Positions 8,005-15,186 of a DNA stretch of 48,387 nt are shown here, in pieces; within the stretch, counting starts at the first letter, position 1, and each line of letters starts with the position of its first letter. Both the position numbers and the translations under genes were made by a program. The stretch covers positions 1 to 48,387 of the forward strand of contig JAPFDH010000014.1 of the NCBI GenBank assembly GCA_026169045.1. Reading direction: 5' to 3'. This DNA comes from Lachnospiraceae bacterium (GTDB lineage: Bacteria > Bacillota > Clostridia > Lachnospirales > Lachnospiraceae). The notes beneath the pieces are model-generated. The model did not search any database, was not told where the DNA came from, and worked only from the letters and a program-made list of their open reading frames with translations.

Positions 8005-8328
8005 ATGGTAAAGTTCAATAAAGATGTTGTGGCTACAGATTGTGAACCAGGGGTTACGAGAAAAATCCTCACCTATAATGACGATTTGATGATGTGCGAA
8101 ATTACATTAAAAAAAGGGGCACAGGGAAACACACATTCCCATCCGCATCAACAGATCACATATGTTGCGAAGGGAAGTTTCGAATTTACAATTGATGGTG
8201 AAAAAACAGTGGTGAAACAAGGAGATAGTCTTTTGATGCCAGCTAACAGCGTACATGGAACCGTGGCATTGGAGGATGGAATGTTAGTAGATGTATTCAC
8301 ACCAATGCGAGAGGATTTTCTGAAATAG
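8005..8328 (+). CDS. KdgF-like cupin protein
   Basis: A 107-residue single-domain cupin. The metal site is in HSHPHQQITYVAKGSFEF and the second cupin motif in PANSVHGTVALEDGMLVDVFTP. The HSHPH..Q spacing and the MLVDVFTPMREDF ending resemble KdgF, which linearises unsaturated uronates released from pectin or alginate. No pectate lyase or KdgK/KdgA gene is present, so a generic sugar-binding cupin is an alternative. AAAAAGGAGAAAAAGGT precedes the ATG. It is 12 nt upstream of the epimerase gene and clearly in the same operon. Confidence 0.72.
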   Translation: MVKFNKDVVATDCEPGVTRKILTYNDDLMMCEITLKKGAQGNTHSHPHQQITYVAKGSFEFTIDGEKTVVKQGDSLLMPANSVHGTVALEDGMLVDVFTPMREDFLK

Positions 8329-8340
8329 GAGAACAGAGTC

Positions 8341-9249
8341 ATGGGAATAATAGAGAAGGATTGGGAAGGAAAAAAGGAGTATACATTGATAAAGGAAAAG
8401 CTTTTCTTAACCGTATGTCCGGAAGATGGTATGAATATACATAATATTGTTTATGATGGGCATACAGTAGTAGAAATACAGGAAGACAGAAGAAAAGAAG
8501 GAAAATTGTATGCGATTCCTATTTTGTATCCCACGCCCAACAGGATTCGAAACGATGAATGGACTCTGGGAGATCAGAAGTGTCCTGCTGTGATGCATGG
8601 AATTGCGCGTTATATGGAATTTCATACAGAAGAAGTGATGGAAACAGAAGAAAAATGTTCTCTTACGGCTGTTTGCAGTTGGGATGAAACACAGAAATAT
8701 TTTTATCTTTTTCCATATGTTAGTTTAGTGCGTATTACCATTGAAAATAATGGAAAAGAAGTTCGTTTTCTTTATGAAATAACCGACCAGGATGAAAAAG
8801 TGTTGCCGTATGGTCTTGCACTGCATCCATTTTTCTCTTCGGATCGCTCGGAAAAGATTCGGGTATTGGCAGAGGAATACATGGAGATGACAGAGGATAA
8901 GCTGCCGACAGGTAGATTACTTCCGGTATCCGGAACAGAATTTGATTTGCGCGATAGCCGCAGTGTGGCAGAACTGAATCTGGATCATGTATATACAGGG
9001 ATGGATAGCAATCCCAAAGCAGAGATCTTGTTTTCTCATTTTAAATTGATACTGGAAGCGTCAGAAGAGTTTGGACATATGGTAGTATTTACACCAGATG
9101 CACCGTATTTTTGTTTGGAAAATCAGACATGTTCCACTGACGCACATAATATGTATCAAAAAGGATTCCGTAAAGAATCTGGTTTACTTCAAATTTTACC
9201 GGGAGAATCTCAGAAGGGATGGGTTGTATTCCGGTTTGAAAATGAATGA
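8341..9249 (+). CDS. Aldose 1-epimerase family protein
   Basis: 302 residues of the galactose mutarotase-like beta-sandwich fold. Supporting segments are IPILYPTPNRIRNDEW (the substrate-loop arginine and asparagine), VMHGIARYMEF with the conserved histidine, GLALHPFF with the second histidine, and VFTPDAPYFCLENQT with the family carboxylate near the end. It would interconvert anomers of an aldose or aldose-phosphate. It lies 12 nt after the cupin gene and 84 nt before the rhamnose mutarotase-like gene. Two mutarotase-type genes together point to a pathway for an uncommon sugar, perhaps a deoxysugar or uronic acid. Confidence 0.83.
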   Translation: MGIIEKDWEGKKEYTLIKEKLFLTVCPEDGMNIHNIVYDGHTVVEIQEDRRKEGKLYAIPILYPTPNRIRNDEWTLGDQKCPAVMHGIARYMEFHTEEVMETEEKCSLTAVCSWDETQKYFYLFPYVSLVRITIENNGKEVRFLYEITDQDEKVLPYGLALHPFFSSDRSEKIRVLAEEYMEMTEDKLPTGRLLPVSGTEFDLRDSRSVAELNLDHVYTGMDSNPKAEILFSHFKLILEASEEFGHMVVFTPDAPYFCLENQTCSTDAHNMYQKGFRKESGLLQILPGESQKGWVVFRFENE

Positions 9250-9333
9250 AAAAATGATACAATGTAGGATATGTGATTATCATAATGCAGACGTAAAAGC
9301 AGTTTGCAAATATAAGGAAAAGAGGAAAGAAAA

Positions 9334-9645
9334 ATGGTAAAAGGTTTCAAAATGCATTTATATGAAGGAATGGCACAGGAGTATGAAAAACGTCATAATC
9401 AGTTATGGCCGGAAATGAAGGATATGATCCATGAACATGGCGGAAAAAATTATTCTATTTTTTTAGATAAAGAAACAAATACATTATTTGGTTATATCGA
9501 AATTGAAAATGAAGAATTGTGGGCTAAGGGTGCCGATACTGCTATTAACCGTAAATGGTGGGATTTTATGGCAGATATTATGGAAACAAATCCAGATAAC
9601 AGTCCGGTTTCCGAAGACCTGGATTGCATGTTCCATTTGGATTAA
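9334..9645 (+). CDS. rhaM: L-rhamnose mutarotase-like protein
   Basis: 103 residues, the length of the RhaM family. YEKRHNQLWPEM holds the conserved histidine, YSIFLDKETNTLFGYIEIE the central strands, and NRKWWDFMADIMETNPDNSP the W-W-x-x-M...T-NPD-x-SP signature. The family interconverts the alpha and beta anomers of L-rhamnose. GGAAAAGAGGAAAG precedes the ATG at 9334. It is the last gene of the cupin-epimerase-mutarotase group. No rhaA, rhaB, rhaD or transporter is present, so another 6-deoxyhexose may be the substrate. Confidence 0.85.
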   Translation: MVKGFKMHLYEGMAQEYEKRHNQLWPEMKDMIHEHGGKNYSIFLDKETNTLFGYIEIENEELWAKGADTAINRKWWDFMADIMETNPDNSPVSEDLDCMFHLD

Positions 9646-9795
9646 TGGAGATCTCCCATGAATTGGACCGACTTTCTGCATCGGTTGGGAAATTGTAGAG
9701 TATAGGAAGAGAAAATCTGGAAATACTTACAACAGATAACTGATATAGGTTAATGAAAAAGAAACCGTTGTTTGCAGAAAGGAGAAGGATATTTC

Positions 9796-10008
9796 ATGGG
9801 AAAAAAGAAAGAAAAGCCAATTGATCTTCATAATTTAACACCACAGGAACAATTAAAACTGGAGATCGCACAGGAAATAGGTGTTTTTGATAAGGTATTA
9901 TCATCTGGTTGGCGGAGTCTTTCAGCAAAAGAATCGGGAAAGATAGGCGGACTAATGACCAAGCGCCAAAAAGAGTTGAATAAAGAGGCCAAAAAGCCAT
10001 TGTCCTGA
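9796..10008 (+). CDS. Small acid-soluble spore protein, alpha/beta type
   Basis: 70 residues. The family hallmarks are LKLEIAQEIGVFDKVL, where E-I-A fits the cleavage site of the germination protease Gpr, and SLSAKESGKIGGLMTKRQKE, the conserved DNA-binding C-terminal half. These proteins coat spore DNA in the forespore and are degraded at germination. The ATG at 9796 is chosen because AAAGGAG lies at 9778-9784; the in-frame ATG at 9772 overlaps that site. I found no convincing sigma-G promoter in the 150 nt upstream. Its presence implies a spore-forming host. Confidence 0.82.
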   Translation: MGKKKEKPIDLHNLTPQEQLKLEIAQEIGVFDKVLSSGWRSLSAKESGKIGGLMTKRQKELNKEAKKPLS

Positions 10009-10041
10009 TGTGAGAACAGAACATTGGAATACAATAAAGAG

Positions 10042-10079
10042 AGAATGCATAGAAGAAAATTTCCATGCATTCTTTTTTT
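10042..10079 (+). terminator. Terminator of the SASP gene
   Basis: AGAATGCAT (10042-10050) pairs with ATGCATTCT (10065-10073) and runs into TTTTTT. Confidence 0.82.
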
Positions 10080-10100
10080 ATAAATTTTGCCAATTATTGG

Positions 10101-10151
10101 TTGACAGATTCGTGGAAATATGATAAATTAATATCAGTAACAATTACTGAT
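10101..10151 (+). promoter_or_regulatory. Rubrerythrin promoter with a palindromic operator over the start site
   Basis: TTGACA (10101-10106) is followed after 17 nt by TAAATT (10124-10129). A perfect inverted repeat ATCAGTAA-CAA-TTACTGAT (10133-10151) covers the predicted start of transcription. This placement is typical of a repressor site. The sequence is not a PerR or Fur consensus that I recognise. Confidence 0.5.
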
Positions 10152-10228
10152 TTTAAAAAGTCATAAGAAAAAAAGTATTTTGTATCATGTAATAATAAAT
10201 AATATTAGGAGAGGAAGAGGTGTTTTCT

Positions 10229-10765
10229 ATGGAATTAAAAGGATCTAGAACAGAAGCAAATTTGAGAACAGCATTTGCGGGAGAATGTCAGGCAAGAACG
10301 AAGTATACATACTATGCCAGCAAGGCAAAAAAGGATGGATATGTTCAGATTGGCAATTTATTTATGGAAACAGCTGAAAATGAAAAAGAGCATGCTAAAA
10401 TCTGGTTTAAGCTCCTTCATGATGGAATGCCGGATACAAAAGTGAATCTTCTCGATGCAGCTGAGGGAGAAAAGTATGAATGGACAGATATGTATGCTGA
10501 ATTTGCCAAAGTAGCTAAAGAAGAAGGCTTTGATCAAATTGCTTATCTGTTTGAGGAAGTTGGAAAAATAGAGAAGGAACATGAGGAACGATATCGTAAA
10601 CTTTTGGAAAATGTGGAAGGCGGACTGGTATTTTCAAGAGATGAAGATATGATTTGGCAATGCTCCAATTGCGGTCATATTCATATTGGAAAAAAAGCAC
10701 CTGAAGTATGTCCGGTATGTGCTCATCCTCAATCATATTTTCAGATTCAGTCAAAGAATTATTAA
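10229..10765 (+). CDS. rbr: Rubrerythrin
   Basis: A 178-residue non-haem iron peroxidase protecting anaerobes from hydrogen peroxide. The N-terminal four-helix bundle carries the di-iron ligands in [22 protein letters not shown] and [15 protein letters not shown]. The C-terminal rubredoxin domain has two knuckles, CSNCGH and CPVCAHP, for one Fe(SCys)4 centre. The start is set at ATG 10229 because the family begins [12 protein letters not shown]; an in-frame GTG at 10220 is possible. It is monocistronic, between its own promoter and a very strong hairpin. Confidence 0.95.
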   Translation: MELKGSRTEANLRTAFAGECQARTKYTYYASKAKKDGYVQIGNLFMETAENEKEHAKIWFKLLHDGMPDTKVNLLDAAEGEKYEWTDMYAEFAKVAKEEGFDQIAYLFEEVGKIEKEHEERYRKLLENVEGGLVFSRDEDMIWQCSNCGHIHIGKKAPEVCPVCAHPQSYFQIQSKNY

Positions 10766-10807
10766 AATATAATATTAATGTGGGCAACGAATTTTGAATT
10801 CAATATA

Positions 10808-10855
10808 AAAGCGCCGCCAGAATGGAAAAGTTATTGTACATTCTGGCGGCGCTTT
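10808..10855. terminator. Very stable hairpin after rubrerythrin
   Basis: A perfect 17-bp GC-rich stem, AAAGCGCCGCCAGAATG (10808-10824) with its complement (10839-10855). The plus-strand tail is only TTT, so it may act as an atypical terminator or an mRNA-stabilising 3' structure. Confidence 0.65.
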
Positions 10856-11160
10856 ATAATACCAGAATCTTTGGAGATAAAAATTTGTCTTAATACGAAA
10901 ACGAGAAAAAACAGAAAAATAAATTATTTAAATAAATAATTAGGAAGTGCAGTTTAACAGAAGTGTGGTAACAAAGCGTTTAAACAACAAAATAGCAAAA
11001 ATAGATGTCGGCATAGTGACTGATAGTAAAGCAGAGTTCCAGAAGGATATCGGGTAATATAAACAATAAAATACGCGATGTTTTGTGGGAAAATTGGGGA
11101 AAAATGTTTTTTTGTTATTGGATATACAAATTAGCCAAAAGGTAAAAAAATAATTTGGTT
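10856..11160. other. AT-rich intergenic region, no gene seen
   Basis: No coding frame of note, tRNA or known riboswitch was recognised. The only structure is an AT-rich imperfect palindrome near 10920-10942 (AATTATT ... AATAATT). Confidence 0.5.
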
Positions 11161-11164
11161 ATCT

Positions 11165-11199
11165 ACACTATGGTCAAAAAAAATGAAATAGTGTATAGT
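11165..11199 (+). promoter_or_regulatory. Promoter of the sugar ABC ATPase gene with an overlapping inverted repeat
   Basis: TGGTCA (11171-11176), 17-nt spacer, TATAGT (11194-11199). An inverted repeat ACACTAT (11165-11171) / ATAGTGT (11188-11194) spans the promoter core, so a bound regulator would block it. The leader to the ATG is about 65 nt. Confidence 0.5.
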
Positions 11200-11270
11200 T
11201 ATAGTACAAGTTAAATCTGCTGTAAAAGCAGTCCAATCAATTTGCATAAGGATTTTAGGGAGGAAGAAAC

Positions 11271-12383
11271 ATGGCAAGTTTATCACTTAAGAATGTTACA
11301 AAAGTATACCCAAATGGATTTGTCGGTGTAAAAGATTTCAATCTTGAAATTGAAGATAAAGAATTTATCATCTTCGTAGGACCTTCAGGATGTGGTAAGT
11401 CTACAACACTTCGTATGATCGCAGGTCTGGAAGAAATCACATCTGGTGAATTATGGATCGGTGACAAGATGGTTAATGACGTAGAACCAAAGGATAGAGA
11501 TATTGCGATGGTATTCCAGAACTACGCATTGTATCCACATATGTCCGTATATGATAATATGGCATTCGGTTTGAAGCTGAGAAAAACACCAAAGGCTGAA
11601 ATCGATAAATTAGTACATGAAGCAGCAAGAATTCTGGATATTGAACATTTGTTAGACCGTAAGCCAAAGGCTCTTTCCGGTGGTCAGAGACAGCGTGTTG
11701 CTATGGGTCGTGCTATCGTTCGTAATCCTAAGGTATTCCTGATGGACGAGCCTCTGTCCAACTTGGATGCTAAGTTACGTGTACAGATGCGTATTGAGAT
11801 TTCTAAACTGCATCAGAGACTGGGTACAACTATTATCTACGTAACACATGACCAGACAGAAGCTATGACACTGGGTACCAGAATCGTAGTTCTGAAGGAT
11901 GGTATTATTCAGCAGGTAGATTCTCCACAGAATCTGTATGACAAGCCAATCAATAAGTTCGTTGCTGGATTTATCGGATCCCCGCAGATGAACCTGATTG
12001 ATGCAGAAGTAGCTCAGGAAGGAAATAATGTTGTTGTTAAGTTTGCTGATAACAAGATTACTCTTCCAGAATCAAAAGCAAAAGCTCTGAAGGAAAAGGG
12101 ATATGTTGGTAAGGAAGTTTCCTTTGGTATCCGTCCAGAAGATATTCATGATGATGAAGAGTTCCTGAAAGCTAATCCAGGCAGTGTAATTCATGCAACC
12201 ATCCGTGTATACGAAATGTTAGGTGCTGAAGTATATCTGTACTTTGATCAGAATGAAACAAGCTTTACAGCTAGAGTTCATCCGGGAACAAAGGCTAGAC
12301 CAGGTGACAAAGTTGATTTTGCACTGAACCTGAATAAGATCCATATCTTTGATAAGGATACAGAGCAGGTAATTCTGAACTAA
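11271..12383 (+). CDS. Multitask sugar ABC transporter ATPase (MsmX/UgpC/MalK type)
   Basis: 370 residues. Walker [11 protein letters not shown]-loop [13 protein letters not shown], signature LSGGQRQR, Walker [17 protein letters not shown] and H-loop THDQ make a complete nucleotide-binding domain. The C-terminal 130 residues form the OB-fold (TOBE) regulatory domain of the MalK branch ([19 protein letters not shown]). No permease or binding protein is adjacent. That is usual for the shared ATPase that serves several carbohydrate importers in Firmicutes. GGGAGGAAG lies just before the ATG. Codon choice is more even than in neighbours, consistent with high expression. It has its own promoter and terminator. 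Confidence 0.93.
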   Translation: MASLSLKNVTKVYPNGFVGVKDFNLEIEDKEFIIFVGPSGCGKSTTLRMIAGLEEITSGELWIGDKMVNDVEPKDRDIAMVFQNYALYPHMSVYDNMAFGLKLRKTPKAEIDKLVHEAARILDIEHLLDRKPKALSGGQRQRVAMGRAIVRNPKVFLMDEPLSNLDAKLRVQMRIEISKLHQRLGTTIIYVTHDQTEAMTLGTRIVVLKDGIIQQVDSPQNLYDKPINKFVAGFIGSPQMNLIDAEVAQEGNNVVVKFADNKITLPESKAKALKEKGYVGKEVSFGIRPEDIHDDEEFLKANPGSVIHATIRVYEMLGAEVYLYFDQNETSFTARVHPGTKARPGDKVDFALNLNKIHIFDKDTEQVILN

Positions 12384-12427
12384 TTTACAATATTGTTGAA
12401 AGAGTTCGATACTATTTTATAAAAAAA

Positions 12428-12471
12428 GGAGGAAATGTGTAAAAAAATATACATTTCCTCTTTTTTTTTTC
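12428..12471 (+). terminator. Terminator of the sugar ABC ATPase gene
   Basis: GAGGAAATGT (12429-12438) pairs with ACATTTCCTC (12451-12460), followed by ten or more T residues. Confidence 0.88.
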
Positions 12472-12538
12472 CTGATTTTCGATTAAGATAGAGACAGAAG
12501 TGATTTTACGTCAAATTTTGTTTAAGGAGAGTGAGTCA

Positions 12539-13627
12539 ATGATTTCAAATCAGATATTACAAAGTACCATCGAAGGATTAAAAGGGATCACGAGAATCGA
12601 CCTCTGTATCAGTGACACAGACGGAAAAATCCTTGCGACTACCCTTCCTGATATGGAAGTAGGAGAAGATGCAGTTCTGGCATTTGTTAACTCACCGGCA
12701 GAGAGCCAGGTGATAAACGGATATCAGTTTTTTAAGGTATTCGATGAACATCAGTTGGAATATGTGCTATTGGCTAAGGGCGGAAATGACGACGTGTATA
12801 TGGTAGGAAAAATTGCATCATTCCAGATCCAAAATTTGTTGGTGGCATACAAAGAACGTTTTGATAAAGATAATTTTATAAAAAATCTGCTTTTGGATAA
12901 TTTATTGCTGGTGGATATTTATAATCGTGCAAAAAAACTTCATATTGAAACAGAAGTACGCCGTATTGTTTTTATTATTGAAACAAAAAACGAAAAAGAT
13001 ATGAATGCCTTAGAGACAGTTCGTAGCCTGTTTTCTGCTAAGACGAAAGATTTTATCACAGCGGTGGATGAAAAGAATATCATTCTTGTAAAAGAATTGA
13101 AGGCAACAGAAACATATGAAGATATGCAGAAGACAGCTAGTGTCATCGTGGATATGCTGAATACAGAGGCTATGAGCCAGGTTCATGTGGCGTATGGTAC
13201 AATTGTAAATGAAATTAAAGAAGTATCCCGTTCTTATAAAGAAGCAAAAATGGCTTTGGATGTTGGTAAGATTTTCTACAGTGATCAAAATGTGGTTGCT
13301 TATTCCAACTTAGGAATTGGCCGTTTGATTTATCAGCTTCCGCTTCCACTGTGCCGTATGTTCATTAAAGAGATTTTTGAGGGACGTTCTCCAGACGATT
13401 TTGATGAAGAAACACTTACAACGATTAATAAATTCTTTGAGAACAGTTTAAATGTATCAGAGACATCCAGACAGCTGTATATTCATCGAAATACTTTGGT
13501 ATATCGTTTGGATAAATTGCAGAAGAGTACGGGATTGGATTTGCGTGTGTTTGAAGATGCCATTACATTTAAGATTGCATTGATGGTTGTAAAGTATATG
13601 AAATATATGGAGACACAGGAATATTAA
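12539..13627 (+). CDS. CdaR/PucR-type transcriptional regulator (sugar diacid regulator family)
   Basis: 362 residues. The N-terminal part resembles the sugar-diacid recognition domain (IDLCISDTDGKILATT). The middle is a GGDEF-like domain (VHVAYGTIVNEIKEVSRSYKEAKMAL). The C-terminus is the HTH_30 domain, with LNVSETSRQLYIHRNTLVYRLDKLQ. The ATG at 12539 is chosen because AAGGAGA lies at 12524-12530; an in-frame ATG at 12500 lacks a site. Its place directly after the shared sugar ATPase suggests control of carbohydrate uptake. The ligand is unknown. Confidence 0.85.
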   Translation: MISNQILQSTIEGLKGITRIDLCISDTDGKILATTLPDMEVGEDAVLAFVNSPAESQVINGYQFFKVFDEHQLEYVLLAKGGNDDVYMVGKIASFQIQNLLVAYKERFDKDNFIKNLLLDNLLLVDIYNRAKKLHIETEVRRIVFIIETKNEKDMNALETVRSLFSAKTKDFITAVDEKNIILVKELKATETYEDMQKTASVIVDMLNTEAMSQVHVAYGTIVNEIKEVSRSYKEAKMALDVGKIFYSDQNVVAYSNLGIGRLIYQLPLPLCRMFIKEIFEGRSPDDFDEETLTTINKFFENSLNVSETSRQLYIHRNTLVYRLDKLQKSTGLDLRVFEDAITFKIALMVVKYMKYMETQEY

Positions 13628-13635
13628 TGCTGATG

Positions 13636-13672
13636 AGGGGGCTGATGCACAAAGTGCACAGTCTCCTTTTGT
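13636..13672 (+). terminator. Terminator of the CdaR-like gene
   Basis: GGGGGCTG-A-TGCAC pairs with GTGCA-CAGTCTCC around an AAA loop, then TTTTGTTT. The terminator-linked repeat begins at its T-tract. Confidence 0.75.
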
Positions 13673-13770
13673 TTACGCGTAGACAACGAGCCATGTGCGG
13701 ATGCTTGTATACGCATACGGCGACTGTCCGCGAACGTGAGAAACTCGCAAAGCGTGCTTCTTATCGTTTT
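13672..13770 (+). repeat. Terminator-linked repeat, copy A
   Basis: About 99 bp starting GCGTAGACAACGAGCC after the T-tract. It is closely similar to copy C (37773-37870) over its full length and to copy B (21311-21375) over the first 65 bp. Shared blocks include AGACAACGAGC, GCGGATGCTTG, ATACGG.GACTG and GCGAA.G. A short reading frame runs through it (13627-13887), but the repeat is non-coding in my view. Confidence 0.8.
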
Positions 13771-13862
13771 TATTTGATAGTAAGCGGGGAAAAAGGTATA
13801 TTTTTTTATATGAATGATAAACTAAAAAGTAATGAAAAAACCAGGAAGGATATAGAGGATTC

Positions 13863-15146
13863 ATGGATGAAAATAATAACAAAATAGAAGAACAAAAAGA
13901 AAGGAGAGGTGGGCAAAAGGATCGTTTTGGAAGAGGTCTTGTGACGGGAGTTGTCATCAGTGTATTGATTATGGGATGTTTGACCATGGGATGGAACCTT
14001 TTTCAAAGGATGGAACAGGGAGTCGGATTATTTGAAAAGGATTATGAGAGCCAGGAGACGGTGGCATCGGTACAAGAGAAAACTTCTAAAGTAAAACAAA
14101 TTGAAAATATCATAAATGAAAATTTTCTTTTTGATGTGGATCAGTCCCAGGTGGAAGAATATATTTATAAAGGAATTATGGCAGGATTGGGGGATCCATA
14201 TTCTACTTATTATACAGAAGAGGAGTTTAGCGCTTTGATGGAAGATATCGAAGGCGTGTATTATGGAATTGGAGTTCAGGCATCCCAAAGCTATGAAACG
14301 ATGGAATCCACCATTGTACAGGTATATGAAAATTCACCTGCTGAGGAGGCTGGATTGAAAAAGGGTGATATTATTTATGAAGTGAATGGTGAAAATGTTC
14401 AGACCCAGGATTTGAATGAAATTGTTTCAAAAATTAAGGGAGAAGAAGGAACAACGGTTCATTTAAAATGCTATAGACCGGAGACAGAGGAATATGTGGA
14501 CGTGGATGTGGAAAGACGTTCCATAGAGATAGATACAGTTTCCAGCGAAATGCTGTCGGATAATATCGGATATATTAAAATTTCCAGTTTTGACGGTGTG
14601 ACGGCAGATCAGTTCAAAGAGGCTTTGAACGATTTGGAAGAACAGCAGATGGAAGGATTGATTATTGATCTTCGTGATAATTTAGGTGGATTGGTAGATA
14701 GTGTGGTGGAAATTGCTGACTGGATGCTTCCGGAAGGAACGATTGTATATACAGAGGATAAAAATGGAGAAGGTGAAACCTATTCCTCCGATGCCGAACA
14801 TCAATTCACGAAACCTTTGGCAGTTTTGGTAAATGGATATAGTGCCAGTGCTTCAGAAATTTTTGCCGGTGCCATTCAGTCCTATGGAACAGGAACATTA
14901 GTTGGGACGAAAACCTTTGGAAAAGGGATTGTGCAGAATACGTATCCTCTGGGAGATGGAAGTGCGGTTAAAATGACGGTATCCAGGTATTTTACTCCGG
15001 ACGGGGTATGTATCCACGGTGAAGGAATTGAACCGGATGTGGAAGTAGAATTGCCAGAGGAATTGAAGAGTAAGCCTGTTTTGACAAGCGAAGAAGATGT
15101 ACAGCTGAATGAAGCTATTCGAGTGGTTCAGGAAAAGATGGAGTAG
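13863..15146 (+). CDS. ctpA: Carboxyl-terminal processing protease (S41 family)
   Basis: 427 residues. One membrane segment near residues 24-44 anchors the protein, with the catalytic part outside the cell. A coiled or helical region follows, then a PDZ domain (ENSPAEEAGLKKGDIIYEVNG). The S41 core contains GLIIDLRDNLGG, the serine in NGYSASASEIFAGA and the lysine in GTKTFGKGIVQ, so the Ser-Lys dyad is complete. The C-terminal tail after GEGIEPDVEVELP is short. CtpA proteases trim or degrade exported and cell-wall enzymes and can act in sporulation signalling. It is followed 40 nt later by a MATE gene on the same strand. Confidence 0.93.
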   Translation: MDENNNKIEEQKERRGGQKDRFGRGLVTGVVISVLIMGCLTMGWNLFQRMEQGVGLFEKDYESQETVASVQEKTSKVKQIENIINENFLFDVDQSQVEEYIYKGIMAGLGDPYSTYYTEEEFSALMEDIEGVYYGIGVQASQSYETMESTIVQVYENSPAEEAGLKKGDIIYEVNGENVQTQDLNEIVSKIKGEEGTTVHLKCYRPETEEYVDVDVERRSIEIDTVSSEMLSDNIGYIKISSFDGVTADQFKEALNDLEEQQMEGLIIDLRDNLGGLVDSVVEIADWMLPEGTIVYTEDKNGEGETYSSDAEHQFTKPLAVLVNGYSASASEIFAGAIQSYGTGTLVGTKTFGKGIVQNTYPLGDGSAVKMTVSRYFTPDGVCIHGEGIEPDVEVELPEELKSKPVLTSEEDVQLNEAIRVVQEKME

Positions 15147-15186
15147 TATATTGAACATAAGAAAAGAAGGGTGAACGGAAAAAGAA

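Noticed and set aside
9098-9340. 80-residue open frame overlapping the aldose epimerase gene and the rhaM leader
   Set aside because: Most of it is inside the epimerase gene in another frame, with no motif of its own.
9646-9795. GGAGATCTCC palindrome and CCGA/TCGG hairpin after rhaM as a terminator
   Set aside because: Stems are very short and no T-tract follows; not strong enough to list.
10915-10945. AT-rich palindromic stretch as a possible origin or phage attachment site
   Set aside because: Only a 7-bp imperfect palindrome in AT-rich sequence; no DnaA boxes, integrase gene or matching repeat.
13627-13887. 86-residue open frame after the CdaR-like gene
   Set aside because: It is made of the terminator-linked repeat, whose copies differ without keeping a reading frame (copy B differs in length and sequence).
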